Source: Magicicada septendecula (Eukaryota; Arthropoda; Insecta; Hemiptera; Cicadidae). From it: a DNA stretch of 64,000 nt. Shown here one piece after another: positions 34,731 to 45,337 of this stretch. The translations under genes and the position numbers were made by a program. Position 1 is the first letter of the stretch. The number at the start of each line of letters is the position of its first letter. The DNA lies in NCBI GenBank assembly GCA_034769895.1, contig CM068369.1:424849479-424913478 (forward strand), in the 5' to 3' direction. The notes below the pieces were generated by a model that did no database searches, was not told where the DNA came from, and worked only from the letters and a program-made list of their open reading frames with translations.

Positions 34731-35204
34731 TATAATAGATATTTACCATATATCCGTCGTGCGACTTCGTTTTTCTCGTCTTATTTTGACGCGTTTCGGC
34801 AACGAATTGCCATCTTCAGAATCTTAATCACTCATATGAGATCGTTAAAAAATTAAAAACACTAAAATCATTACGGTGAAAGTGCACTTTTACGATATTG
34901 GAAACTCACAGACGCGAACATGAAAGTTTATGTTTCTCGAGTGGACTATATCGATCGACTGCTTTCGCGAAAGCAGTCGATCGATATAGTCCACTCGAGA
35001 AACATAAACTTTCATGTTCGCGTCTGTGAGTTTCCAATATCGTAAAAGTGCACTTTTACCGTAATGATTTTAGTGTTTTTAATTTTTTAACGATCTCATA
35101 TGAGTGATTAAGATTCTGAAGATGGCAATTCGTTGCCGAAACGCGTCAAAATAAGACGAGAAAAACGAAGTCGCACGACGGATATATGGTAAATATCTAT
35201 TATA
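34731..35204. repeat. 474 bp nearly perfect gapless palindrome
   Basis: Left arm 34731-34967 and right arm 34968-35204 are reverse complements with no spacer; the centre is CTTTCG|CGAAAG. I find a single mismatch (GGTGAAAG against GGTAAAAG, near 34882/35053). Outer ends are TATAATAGATATTTACC and its complement. Gapless palindromes of this size are normally unstable and often lost in cloning or assembly, so this one is either very recent, an end-to-end element fusion, or an assembly artefact. Each arm holds a hammerhead-like core. Confidence 0.92.
35116..35147 (+). ncRNA. Hammerhead-ribozyme-like core in the palindrome (right arm; mirrored in left arm)
   Basis: CTGAAGA (35116-35122), a GGCAA/TTGCC stem II with TTCG loop (35124-35137), GAAA (35138-35141) and CGCGTC ending in GTC at 35145-35147 match the order of a type I hammerhead with a minimal stem III. 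The minus-strand mirror is at 34819-34788. Stem I next to the core pairs poorly (two A-U pairs then mismatches), so self-cleavage is not supported by the fold I can draw. The same core with different stem sequence is in the 27.9 kb inverted repeat, which argues for a shared structured motif. Confidence 0.35.
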
Positions 35205-36785
35205 TTAATATAAGCGACTTGGAGACAACTAACCTAAAATGTTTTATTTTAACTAAAGATCAGCATCCCATGCCACTGCGACAATCCAGTGATGCTTGGG
35301 GTTTCGAGCTAACAATATTTATCATGAACTAAATATTTCCTAGATTTCCACGTCTTTTTGTTCTTAAGAACTTTCAGTCCAGAATGTTCTATAAATTTTT
35401 TTGTTTTATTACATATCTTGTGAATTTAGTCTTCATATAACTCCAATGTCTTTTGATACTTTTCATTTCCCTTGATTTTTCAGTGTAACTATTTTGTCAT
35501 TTTCTGCTATTTTCACATTTCTGCTGCTCAGAGACAGGTCATATTACGTCACGATTTGGCAGGCTTTTCAGGTTACCACTATAGAAGTGTTTTCTGCTGT
35601 TTCTTGCATTTGCGAGAACGTGCAAAACAAGCCTTCTTGACTTTGGAGCAGATCTCTATCTACTCTCGTTGGATAAGAACGTGGTATGCTGGATCGAAAC
35701 TGTATATTGTATGATAGCAACGTAAGCAGTGAATTCAGGAAATGATCAGTGAAAGCAGGTAGAGAGTTTTCACCGTAATGCTTGCTTTATCCTAGTGCAA
35801 CGTTTGCCAAACTTCACACACACTTAACGATTTCTCAGCGGCTTAAAGGAATATCAACTGCATACACGTCATTTTCAAATTAATTTCTCTAGCGCTAAGT
35901 TTAGAAACTTTATTCTGTTTTGTCAGTTAGTGAAGAAATCGCTGTTAACATTATTCACTGACGTCAAGTTTAAAGGTTTTCAGCAAAACTCCAGTGTCTC
36001 CGACAGTCATGCCATCTCACTCAAAGTGTTATCAGGATGCGACGGCCAGAACAAAAGCTTGTCCGTAGTCTTAAATTTACCAATCATATAACAAGACCTT
36101 TTCTCTTTTTCGTATGAAAGAAAAGGATTAACAATCAATCTAAGTAGTGAAAGTTTAGTTGAAACCGAGTAAGTATTTTTGTTTACCTGTGGACGCATTG
36201 CTGTCGCACAATTCGCGGCCTGTTGAATTGCTTTGGCTATATTATTGTTAAAACTATATGTTCTTGCACTATGATGCAAAATATACTATATTTTATACTT
36301 CGCTAATCCATATAGTTTTAGTGTTCGAACTGTTACAAGCATATATTAAAATTAGGCAATTTTAGGCATATCTTAAAAAGACAGTGAACCTGTAATTTCC
36401 CAATTCGGTAAATTTTGTCTTATAAAATTCAATACTTTACCTTTTTCTTTTCAATATCTCTGCCTCTATACATATTTAGTATGCTATAATGTTTATTTAA
36501 ATAGTGGCTTTGTACTGATTTAAAAACATTCGGGGAATTTTAGCTGTAAAGTAATACCACAAAATGTGTTGCTTGTGACCTTATCAAAGGAAAATACGAG
36601 GTTTTTTATTTGTTTTCCATTTAATTTTAATCTTGTTTACTCTTTTACTTTTCGGAATCAAATAAGGACACAATGTCTCGCACATTTAGAGCTGTCTCTC
36701 CATGTAGCGACATTCACTCACTCACTCAGTTGGAAAGAAGTATGTAAGGAAGAGTAGGCCTAAGTATATGTGTGTGTCGGATAGA

Positions 36786-36786
<1 letters not shown>
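35205..36786. other. Non-coding DNA
   Basis: Open frames up to 90 codons on both strands without motifs. Nothing else seen. Confidence 0.6.

Positions 36787-36851
<65 letters not shown>
36787..36851. repeat. (GA)n microsatellite
   Basis: About 32 uninterrupted GA units; the 63-codon minus-strand frame across it is an artefact of the repeat. Confidence 0.97.
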
Positions 36852-36853
<2 letters not shown>

Positions 36854-38940
36854 CATATGTGAGTGGGTATATAATGGAATGAAATAAAATGAAAAAGATA
36901 AGTGAAATGACATAACTACTGTATCTAGTGATAAAAGTGTTAGCGAAATAAGTAAAAAGAAAAATGATTAAAAATTTAGAAAACTAATGTTAAGTTAGAA
37001 CGTAGGGGTGGGCACTGTAGATTATTTAGCGGCAATGGTTAATTTCTACCTGGCACCTACTTGGCCACTACTATGGGATATAGATAGTCCCCTACCATTA
37101 TATTCACAAGGCTACAAACAAGGTTCTTTGGATGACGTCTCATTTGTTTCGTCTTTTCTGTGTGCAAAATTGACCGCAGAAGTTACCTCGAGTGCAGTCG
37201 ATAGGTTTGTGCTCATGAATGTGGAAAACATTTGTCTAGGGCACAATCAATGGGCGGCTTCCATGTGAGTCTAACTTAGTGTCGTAGGAAGACCTCGGAG
37301 AAGATGATTTCCAAATAGAAACCGGAATAGGTGATAAGCGTATGTTTGCAATGGGGAATACATATAACATACCATAGTTACAGGAAACACCCCTGGATTG
37401 CTTATGATTCTTTTAGTGCATAGTATTAGATAAAGTTACAATAATGTTGCTGGCCGACGCTACCAAAATACTTTGGTAAAAGAAAACTGACGAGGATCTC
37501 TCCTCTAAAAAGTCGTTGTTTTGCAAAAGAAGACAGAGAAATAAGAACTGAACTTATAGACTAACAAGTTGTAGTTAGGATACATTAATATCGGTCAGAT
37601 TGTCTGTGTAAATGTACAGAAAAGTTTCAATCATACGACATACTAGTAGTTTGCTTGCGGTCGCATGTGTTGTTTTAAAGATATATTTTTGATCGATGTG
37701 TTTTTAATGTGAGTTTCATAATGTGACTCTGGTTCCTAAAAAACAATCTTCAAACAAAATCCTACAAACTGGGGCATGGGGAATGCATTAGTACAGAATG
37801 CATCTGTCGGGCGAATCACTGCCGTGCCTAGATCAAGCGAGACAGTATTGGCATTGTCCAGGAACAAACCGTGAACAATTTGATCACATCACCGTAGTCA
37901 CGCTGCCAGCCATCACGGTCTTTGTTTCGATACAATGCGTGAACATGACACGACGTGCGCTCGTGCGTGTGTACAGGAAGCATCTAGAATGTTGTAAAAT
38001 GCGCGTTGTTAGTACTGCTTTCGTAATTTAACCATGTGTGTGTGTGATTCTATTTGTGAAAACGGTATTAAGTGTGAAAAGTAGAACCGTGATGCCAAAA
38101 ATCCTGTCAGAAACGCTGAAACGCTTAGTGAAATAGTGACATATCAACAGAACTAGCCTTGATGTAACGGATAGAGAGAAATCAACAGTTACCTGCAAAT
38201 GTGGTTTTAAAAATATACGAGGTTCTACGCGTGGGTATTTTACAATTTTGAAGTAAGCAAGCTAACAGTGATTGCATAAATCACTGCACATCACGTGTCA
38301 GTAACACGTGTAAGACTACATAAACATAAACTCGTTTATGCTCAGAAGCACAATTAACAGAACAATACATATATTACAACGTTAACGAGTTGTATGTGAT
38401 GAAGGGTGTAATCGTAATAATAACAACACTATGTAATTTAGTTTAAAATCATTTAAATATTTATTAAACAAAAATTCTTCTTTGGTTGCGAATTAAAATA
38501 TCATTATTATATGCTTGTGTGTGTGTAGCCATAGCACACTTCTAATTATTACATATAAGTGATACTCTCGTATTACACATAGACATAATATACAATCTTA
38601 TACTATAATACACATTTATAATTATCTAATATTGCTCTCGGCTTGCTCATTAGTGTGATAATGATTAGATTATCTAATTATTTTCTAATGATCTAATCTC
38701 TTTTGATTTTACTGCGTATGCATTGCTTTGCTTTCTAATAAAAATTTACTAATTACTTTTATCAATTTAAATATCAAAATTATAGATTCAAAATTATAGC
38801 TTCCAAGTTATTGATTCAAAATTATAGTTAAACATTCTTAAACATTACTCTAATTATTATACCAAGAATATTTACATTTTGCAAAAATTATTAATTCATA
38901 TTTGAATTAGATTGTCTCTCTTTTTACATCGTTAATTATT
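36852..38940. other. Non-coding AT-rich DNA
   Basis: A few short frames (for example 37798-38031, 77 codons) lack recognisable motifs. The last 500 bases become very AT-rich before a sharp shift to GC-rich DNA at about 38960, which marks the edge of the LINE-associated segment. Confidence 0.6.
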
Positions 38941-39189
38941 GTCTTTGTGTGAGTCTCTGGTTTACAAGTACATGGTTGTTTGTCACCTTATTGTCGTGGT
39001 AAATCGGCAGCGTGTCCTCTTCGGTCCTAGGTCCTTGATCCTGGATGCTCCTTTGTCGTCGTGCAGTCCTGGAGTCCTTGATCCTCGTCCTTCGTCCGTC
39101 GGATTCTCGTACGCTGGATTCTACTGCATGTACTTGGCTGCTTCCTCGTCTCCCGTCATGGCCTCAGGTTGCAAGTGCTGTCACGAAAA

Positions 39190-39425
39190 TGATGAGTAGT
39201 CGTGAAGCCCCTGGCTGCTACTGTGGTTGAGATACAAACGTTGTTGTCTTTGGGCAGAGCCTCCGGCTGCTACGGTAGTTGTACATGAAAGAGTTGTAGT
39301 TGTTGGGCAAAGCCTCCGGATGCCAAGATGATTGAACGAGAAAGAGTTGTACTCGTGAAGCAGAGCTGCCGGCTGCCACAGTAGTTGATCGAGAAAGAGA
39401 ATGAAGTCTTACCTGCCAGAGCTGT
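39190..39425 (+). repeat. ~53 bp degenerate tandem repeat, four copies
   Basis: Units begin GGCTGCTACTG (39213), GGCTGCTACGG (39265), GGATGCCAAGA (39318) and GGCTGCCACAG (39371), a spacing of 52-53 bp, with shared GTTG, GAAAGAGTTGTA and GGGCA..GCCTCC words. The array lies just beyond the A-rich end of the minus-strand LINE, in the GC-rich segment 38960-39500. It may be a 3' UTR of the LINE or a separate GC-rich satellite. Confidence 0.75.
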
Positions 39426-39573
39426 TGGGTTGTGAGTCGTGAGACGACCCAATGGGTTCCTAGTACCGAGCCTCCGGTAGGGGCTCCTGCCTAGTAGTCC
39501 TGTCCAGACGGAATATTATTTATTTATTTAATTTTTTAATGGTCGCTACAACGACATGCTCGTACTAGGTCGA

Positions 39574-42258
39574 CTAGTACAGTATTTGTCGAGGCCGTTT
39601 CCAAGATTCACCTGGACGTGTTCGGTACTTGCCAAGGCCAGCTTTGAGTGCGTTTGTCTGGGTCCTCGCAGCTCGGTCGTAAAATTTACGTGCAAGTCGC
39701 CTTGGGGTGTCTTCCAAGGAGCGGACACCGAGTCCTCTTCTCAAGAGTCGAGAAGAAAACCGATAGGGGACTTTGGCCGCTAGCCTAAGGCCCCTATCGA
39801 GAACGCTTTGCAACTTTCTTTTATGAACGGTTGCAAGGTAACCCCAGACGGGAAGAGCGTAGGTAATGATCGGCAACAGATACGCGTTGACGATCAACTT
39901 ACCCAGATTGCGGGTCATAGCCTTGTTGACAAGTATCGGAAACAGTTGCGCGAGACGAGCGGACGCTTTCTTTCGCATCGTCTCAGCGTGGGCACGCCAA
40001 GTGAGCCGACGATCAAGGTGGACACCGAGGTATTTAACTTCTCTCGACCAGGGCAAGTACGTTCTACCGAGTCTCACTCGGCCTCGTGGTTCTTTCCGGA
40101 TCTTTGAGAATAGCACCGCGGAGCTCTTGGTGTCGCTGACGGCAACTTTCCAGCTTTCCGTCCACGTCGAATATGCATCGAGTGCGCGCTGGAGTCGTGG
40201 GATAGCCCTGTCAGCGTTCCGATCGGTGGTATAGACCGCCGTGTCGTCGGCAAACAGGGCCATCTGGACTCCAGGCTCTCTGGGTGCGTCGTTAACGTAC
40301 ACGGAGAACAGGAGAGGCCCTAGCACGCTACCTTGAGGTACCCCGGCTGTAATGCGTCTCTCGGAAGAGACATGGCTATGTATTCTCACGCAGAAAGTCC
40401 TCTTCGTCAGAAAGCTAGCAATCAAGCGAAGGTAGCAATCTGGGAGCTGGATTTCCCGGAGCTTGAACAAGAGCCCGTCGTGCCAGACACTATCAAAGGC
40501 CTTCTCTACATCTAAGAAACAGGCGACAGTCTGCACTTTCCGACAGCCGGCGCCCGTGATGTATTCCACCAGTCTAATCAGCTGATGAGTGGTGGAATGC
40601 CCCACACGGAAGCCGAACTGTTCGGGGACCAGTACATCGAAGTTTCTTAGATGGTCTAGGACTCTCCGTTGTACAAGACGTTCGAGGACCTTTGACGTGG
40701 CTGACAGTAGACTAATGGGCCGGAGGTTGCCGGGACGGGAAGCGTCCTTTCCCTGCTTCGGGATCACTATGACCGTCGCCTTGCGCCATTTCTGGGGAAA
40801 ATAGGCCAGTCTTAGACACGCGTTGAACAGCGTAACCAAGAAAAGTACTCCTGGCTCCGGGAGTCGAGTAAGAGAGGCGTTCGAGACGCCGTCCGGGCCA
40901 GGAGCTTTTCTCGATACGAGTTCAACGAGCCGATCTGTGACCTCTTCCCTAGTAATGGGTTCGGGCTCCGCAGTGATCGGAAGAGACAGAAAGTCTTCCA
41001 CTTCGTTTTCGACTTCTTCGTCGAAGTCCCAGTCCATGGGCGGGTTAGGAGCGAACTGTCGCTCGAAACACGCGCCCAAGTACTCGGCCTTCGCCTCCGG
41101 GCGAGCCAGGATTTGACCAAAGGGTCCAGCAATGGCTGGGATACGAGGTCGGCGCCTCTTCCCTACCAACGCCAAAGGTATCCGGTAAGGGCTACTTTCG
41201 TCCGATCCGTCCCCTGCTTGGGCCACGGCGAGTTCCCAACAGCATCTTCGGGAGGCCTGCATTTCACGACGTAAAATGCCGGTCGCCCGGTTGTACGCTG
41301 CCTTGTCGGCCGGATCACGGGTCCGCTGCCAGCGTCTCCGGAGGCGATTTCTCTCGCAAGCGAGAGCACTCGTCTCCTCTGGGATCCGCTGCCAGTGGGG
41401 CGTGACGCCAGGCTTCATCCTGGAAGACGCGTCGATCGCAGATACGACAGCCTCGTCAAACGCGGCAACTGCCTCGTCGACTTGGCGGACGGTTTCGAGT
41501 GGTCCCGCCTCTGGCAATCGGCGACTTCACGCCGGACCATAGCGGTCCCATTCTACCACCTTCCTGACATCTCTGCGTACAACGTGCTGGGTAGCGACGT
41601 GTATCAAGATGGGGAGATGATCGGACGATAGTTCCGTTTGTGCGGACACATGGACCGGACAGTCAATTCCTTGGATCACCGCTATGTCCAAGACACCGGG
41701 AGCCGCGCGGAGTTGTGAGGGGTAGAACGTAGGTTGGGTAGGCCCAATCACTGTTACCCTGCGTGAATCAGCAAACCTGCGTAAACGCTTCCCGTTTGGG
41801 GCAGTCAAGCGATTGTTCCAATCGCGATGTTCACAGTTCAGGTCGCCGGCCATGATGACCCTCCTGTGTGCATCGAACGCGACAGCTAGATCGGGGTGAA
41901 GGAGCTCTTTTTGCGGCGGTTTATACGCCGCGACCATCAGTACACCGCCTAGAGTGTTTAACATCTCCACAGCGGTGCCTTCGAGGTGAGTCATTGCAGG
42001 CAAGACGACTCGGTGATGCTCAAGATTAAGCCTCACCGCGACGGCAGTACCGCCACCAGCAGCACCCGGTCTGTCGTTTCGATAGCACACATAGTTGGCA
42101 AGTCGTTACCGATGCGCAGGGGTCAAGTGGGTCTCATTGAGAAGTACTACATCGGGTTTGAGTCGGGCCAGTAATTCTTGGAGTTCCTGGATCTTGTTAG
42201 CCAACCCGTTGGCGTTCCAGGAAAGAATGGAGAGGTCACGTTTGAGGACCCGACTCAT
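39574..42258 (-). pseudogene. LINE ORF2: apurinic-like endonuclease and reverse transcriptase
   Basis: One reading frame of about 894 codons from ATG at 42258 to TAG at 39574-39576, interrupted by TAA at 42106-42108 and TGA at 41527-41529. The endonuclease has SWNANGLANKIQEL near the start, NETHL, GDLNCEHRDWN and SSDHLPI, covering the catalytic Asn, Glu, Asp and His positions. RT follows from about 41130 with PGPDGVSNASL, FLDVEKAFDSVWHDGL, GVPQGSVLGPLLF and the catalytic FADD near 40245. Length and motif spelling fit the Jockey clade (about 900 residues, no RNase H). Its start overlaps the ORF1 stop as ATGA, typical of termination-reinitiation. The product would nick target DNA and copy the RNA into it; this copy cannot make it. 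Confidence 0.88.
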
Positions 42259-44028
42259 AGAAGTCCTACACAGTTGCCGGCTTCCACCAAGAGCATGAAC
42301 CTCTCGGTTATATCGGCAGTCTCCAAGCGGGAGCGGATGGACCTGAAGGTCTGGGCAACTTTGCGGAGGTCAAATTCCGCAAGGAAGTCTTTGACGACCC
42401 GGTAGTCGTCAGGTTCGGTTTTTGAGGCAGAGTGCCCGGAGACTGTTTGCGCATAAGAGCGCCGAGACTTAGTAATCGGTGGATTGGTGGAAGCCAAGGG
42501 TGTTTTAGGGCCAGGTGTAGCTCCTCTAGCGGAGGTGCTAGGAAGAGTGACAGATGCGATTACGTCGGTCTTCACGCGTTGCGCAGGCTGTCTGGACTGT
42601 GCGGCTGGGTTGGCAGGAGCCCGGGAGCGAGCGCCACGGGGCTTACGATGCCGCTTCTTTTTGCCGGCATTAGGAAACCGCGGGGCGGGAGGTCAGGCGA
42701 GGCTGCTTCTAAAGCAGGGTCTGGATTTTCCGGTGTTGAGGAGGGTTGAGTTGTCTCAGGCTCCACAACCGAGATATTGGGTAATGGCTGGTCTGTCTCA
42801 CTTTTTTGAGATGCCGCGAGGTTTCGGCGCTTTTTCGCCAGAGGAACAGGGGGCCTGGGAAGGAGCCTGAGTAGGGGTTGCCTATTTGCTTCCGGGCCTT
42901 TAGATCGTTTCTGTTGTCTATTTGCAACTGTAACGAAAGACACGGCAGCCGTAGCAGGAGGCGAAGGGCCTGGCTGCTCGGTTGCAGGTCTTGAACCAAC
43001 TTCCGGATGCCTCGGTGGTGGCAGGCGCCCTTTCGGCTTTCGTCGCTCGAGCTCCCGCTGAAACACCGGACATGCCCGGTAGTTGGCGGGGTGACTTCCG
43101 CCACAGTTGATGCACCTTTTGAAAGCAGGTGCATCGCAGAGTTTACTGGCGTGAGGTAAAGAGCACCTCACGCACGCCGGAGGGTTGGAACAAGTTTCGG
43201 AGTGGTGCCCGAAGCGTTGGCACCTGTAACACTGAGGCAGAGCCCCAGGAGCGCGGCTTCTTTCCACCTTAACACGGAATCCAAAAAGCCGCGTAAGAGA
43301 GAGTAGGCTTGCGCCTGCCTCGCTATTCTCCGCCATGATACGGACCAGAGGAATTGGACGCCTTGGTCCGGCTGGAGCAAATACCGATGCACCGCGCGAA
43401 CCGGATAGCCCAGCTCGCGCAGCTCATCGAGGATTTCCTCGATAGGAGAGTCCACGTCCAAGCCTCTTAGCACAAAGGACAGAGGCTTTACGTGCTTTGG
43501 GGAAAAGGTGTGGAATTGAAGTTGAGAGGATTCCACGAATGCCATTACGCTGCGGTACACGTACATTCCTCGGACAACGATCTTGACTGTATCGCCCCCA
43601 AGGAGCTTCAAGTCAACGTTGGCCGGGGAAAGTCCGGGAGCCACTATCAGTCGCTGGTAAAAACCGGTGACGAAGTTCACGCCGTGAACGAACACGGGCG
43701 GGATGCGACCAGTGGCCGGCGGTGCTTGGAGATCGCCGGGCACAGTCGGCCCCGTGCCGGGTTCGCCATCGGCGGGGACAACTTCCGTGGCGGACGCCGA
43801 GGAAGAGGTAGAGAAGGACCGATTCCGCTTCGGTTTCTTAACCGGGCGCCCCTGTGGCTCAACCGCCACGAAAGCGTCGGTCTCGTCACCGGGCAGCGGA
43901 ACCGTCAGAGGATCGACTTGGTCCGCAACCATAAGCGGAGAACTCGGCGAGTCGCTCATGTGGGGCATGGCAGTGGCGAGCGACTGCGTGCTCGTTGACG
44001 CGCCCGAACCGGGCATATCTGCCAACAA
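42255..44028 (-). pseudogene. LINE ORF1: Gag-like protein with three zinc knuckles
   Basis: ORF1 is spread over three frames: 44028 to about 43370, about 43390 to 42572, and about 42610 to 42255. Two single-base indels (near 43370 and near 42600) explain this. The N-terminal part is Ser/Pro-rich, followed by an RNA-binding-like domain (VKPLSFVLRGLDVDSPIEEI). The middle frame carries CYRCQRFGHHSETC, CVRCSLPHASKLC and CINCGGSHPANYRAC, three CCHC knuckles typical of Jockey ORF1. The last part ends VEAGNCVGLL and its TGA overlaps the ORF2 ATG. In an active element it would bind the RNA and form the ribonucleoprotein. Confidence 0.85.
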
Positions 44029-44672
44029 GCGGGAGGTTCGCCGACCAGAGGCAGCCAGGCTGCCTCTGGCGGTAACCAGGGACCTAGGGTCCGGCCCGAG
44101 CCGGATCGCTTGCAGGGGAACTGGAACGCTCAGGCTGTCTACGAGCTGGGCTAATGACCGGCTTCGTTAGATACCTCTCCTTACCAAGAGAGGTGTCCAC
44201 CGGCCTCTTTACCTAGGCGATATCCAAGCTCGCTTACCACTGGTGGGGGCTTGCAAGGATCGTCCTAGGCAGCGCTACCTAAGAGCTTGAGCGTTAGCGG
44301 GCAAGATGCGCTGCGCAACCAAGAGCTCTGGCAGGCTAAATGCTTCCTCTTCACAGGCGAGATGGTGGCCCTGAAAAGGGTCGCTCGGCTGGTGGCCCTT
44401 AGAAGGTCCGACGAACTCAGCTGTTCTTGTGCTGGCTACTCAATTCACCAGCTAGCTGAGTTGTTGTCTTCTGTCTTCTTGGGCCTGATGTTTCCACCGC
44501 AGCAGATGCAGTGTTGCTGTCCTCTTCAAGTAAAGGCAGCGGGGCAGCAGCTGTACAACAGCGAATCGCTTCCGTAAACGTCCAGTGAAGAGCTGGTCCA
44601 GAGAGGAGGTCCTTCCTGTTAGAGATCTGGAAGTGTACCTCGACGGCAACGTCTGCTGTTTTTGTTCTGCTC

Positions 44673-45337
44673 AAGAGAATGAAGTTAGCGCGTCTCGTGT
44701 ATTTGTACCCAGGGCGCTAAAATCATGTTTCGACAATATTCTGGATGTCAGAGTCTGTCGAAGGCGTCACTTCTCACACACGATTCTTGTCACACTTGTC
44801 TGTCTTCGCGAAATGCGAAGTCTTTTGCACATTACCCGATATTCATTCTGTCGGTAATTTTTATGTGTTCACCATGTATAAACCGTTTTTCTTATCTTAA
44901 TTAACATAAGTTTTGTTTTATTTTTTTATTTTCCTGTAATTACACTTTTTATCCTTTTTACACTATTATTTATACGCATGTCTTATTTTTATACACACTT
45001 TGGTGTATTTGGTTTTGTGATATTATGCGCACAATCTTTGCAAAATAAATAAATTCATATAATTAATAGCGTTCCTTAAGGGTGACGCTTTTCAGGAATT
45101 GACAGGTTTCACTCACACATGTAACATACGCGTGTACACACAGACACAGCAAAATGGGGTGATCAACCTGTTCCAACGTGAAAGTTTGGTCGTTCCTTAT
45201 ACAGTTCCGATTGAAAGCTGAATTATTATTGCTAACAATATGAATTATTCATTTACTTTATTTAATTATTTTAATTACTTTTTGCAATGCACAGTGCCCT
45301 ATAAATTTGTACTGTTGCAATATTTATATATATATAA
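44673..45337. other. GC-rich to AT-rich transition, no gene
   Basis: The first 180 bases are GC-rich and may be LINE 5' UTR or older inserted DNA; after about 44860 the sequence is AT-rich, with no open frame of note. A TA-rich run at about 45322-45337 leads into the next candidate element. Confidence 0.5.

Larger units (their letters stand above)
39509..44672 (-). mobile_element. Decayed Jockey-like non-LTR retrotransposon
   Basis: GC-rich DNA in an AT-rich region, with a zinc-knuckle ORF1 and an endonuclease-RT ORF2 in Jockey order on the minus strand. An A-rich stretch (T-rich on the plus strand, 39509-39540) follows ORF2 and may be the 3' end. The 5' limit is uncertain; GC-rich sequence continues to about 44850. 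A 13-bp word AAGAGAATGAAGT occurs at 39395-39407 and 44673-44685 and could be a target duplication, but the 3' copy would then lie beyond the A-rich stretch. At least two frameshifts in ORF1 and two stops in ORF2 show that the copy is dead. Confidence 0.85.

Noticed and set aside
36722..36913. 63-codon frame of Ser-Leu repeats
   Set aside because: Artefact of the (GA)n microsatellite.
43492..44170. 168- and 155-codon plus-strand frames over the LINE ORF1
   Set aside because: Antisense shadows in GC-rich DNA; the minus strand has zinc knuckles and Jockey motifs.
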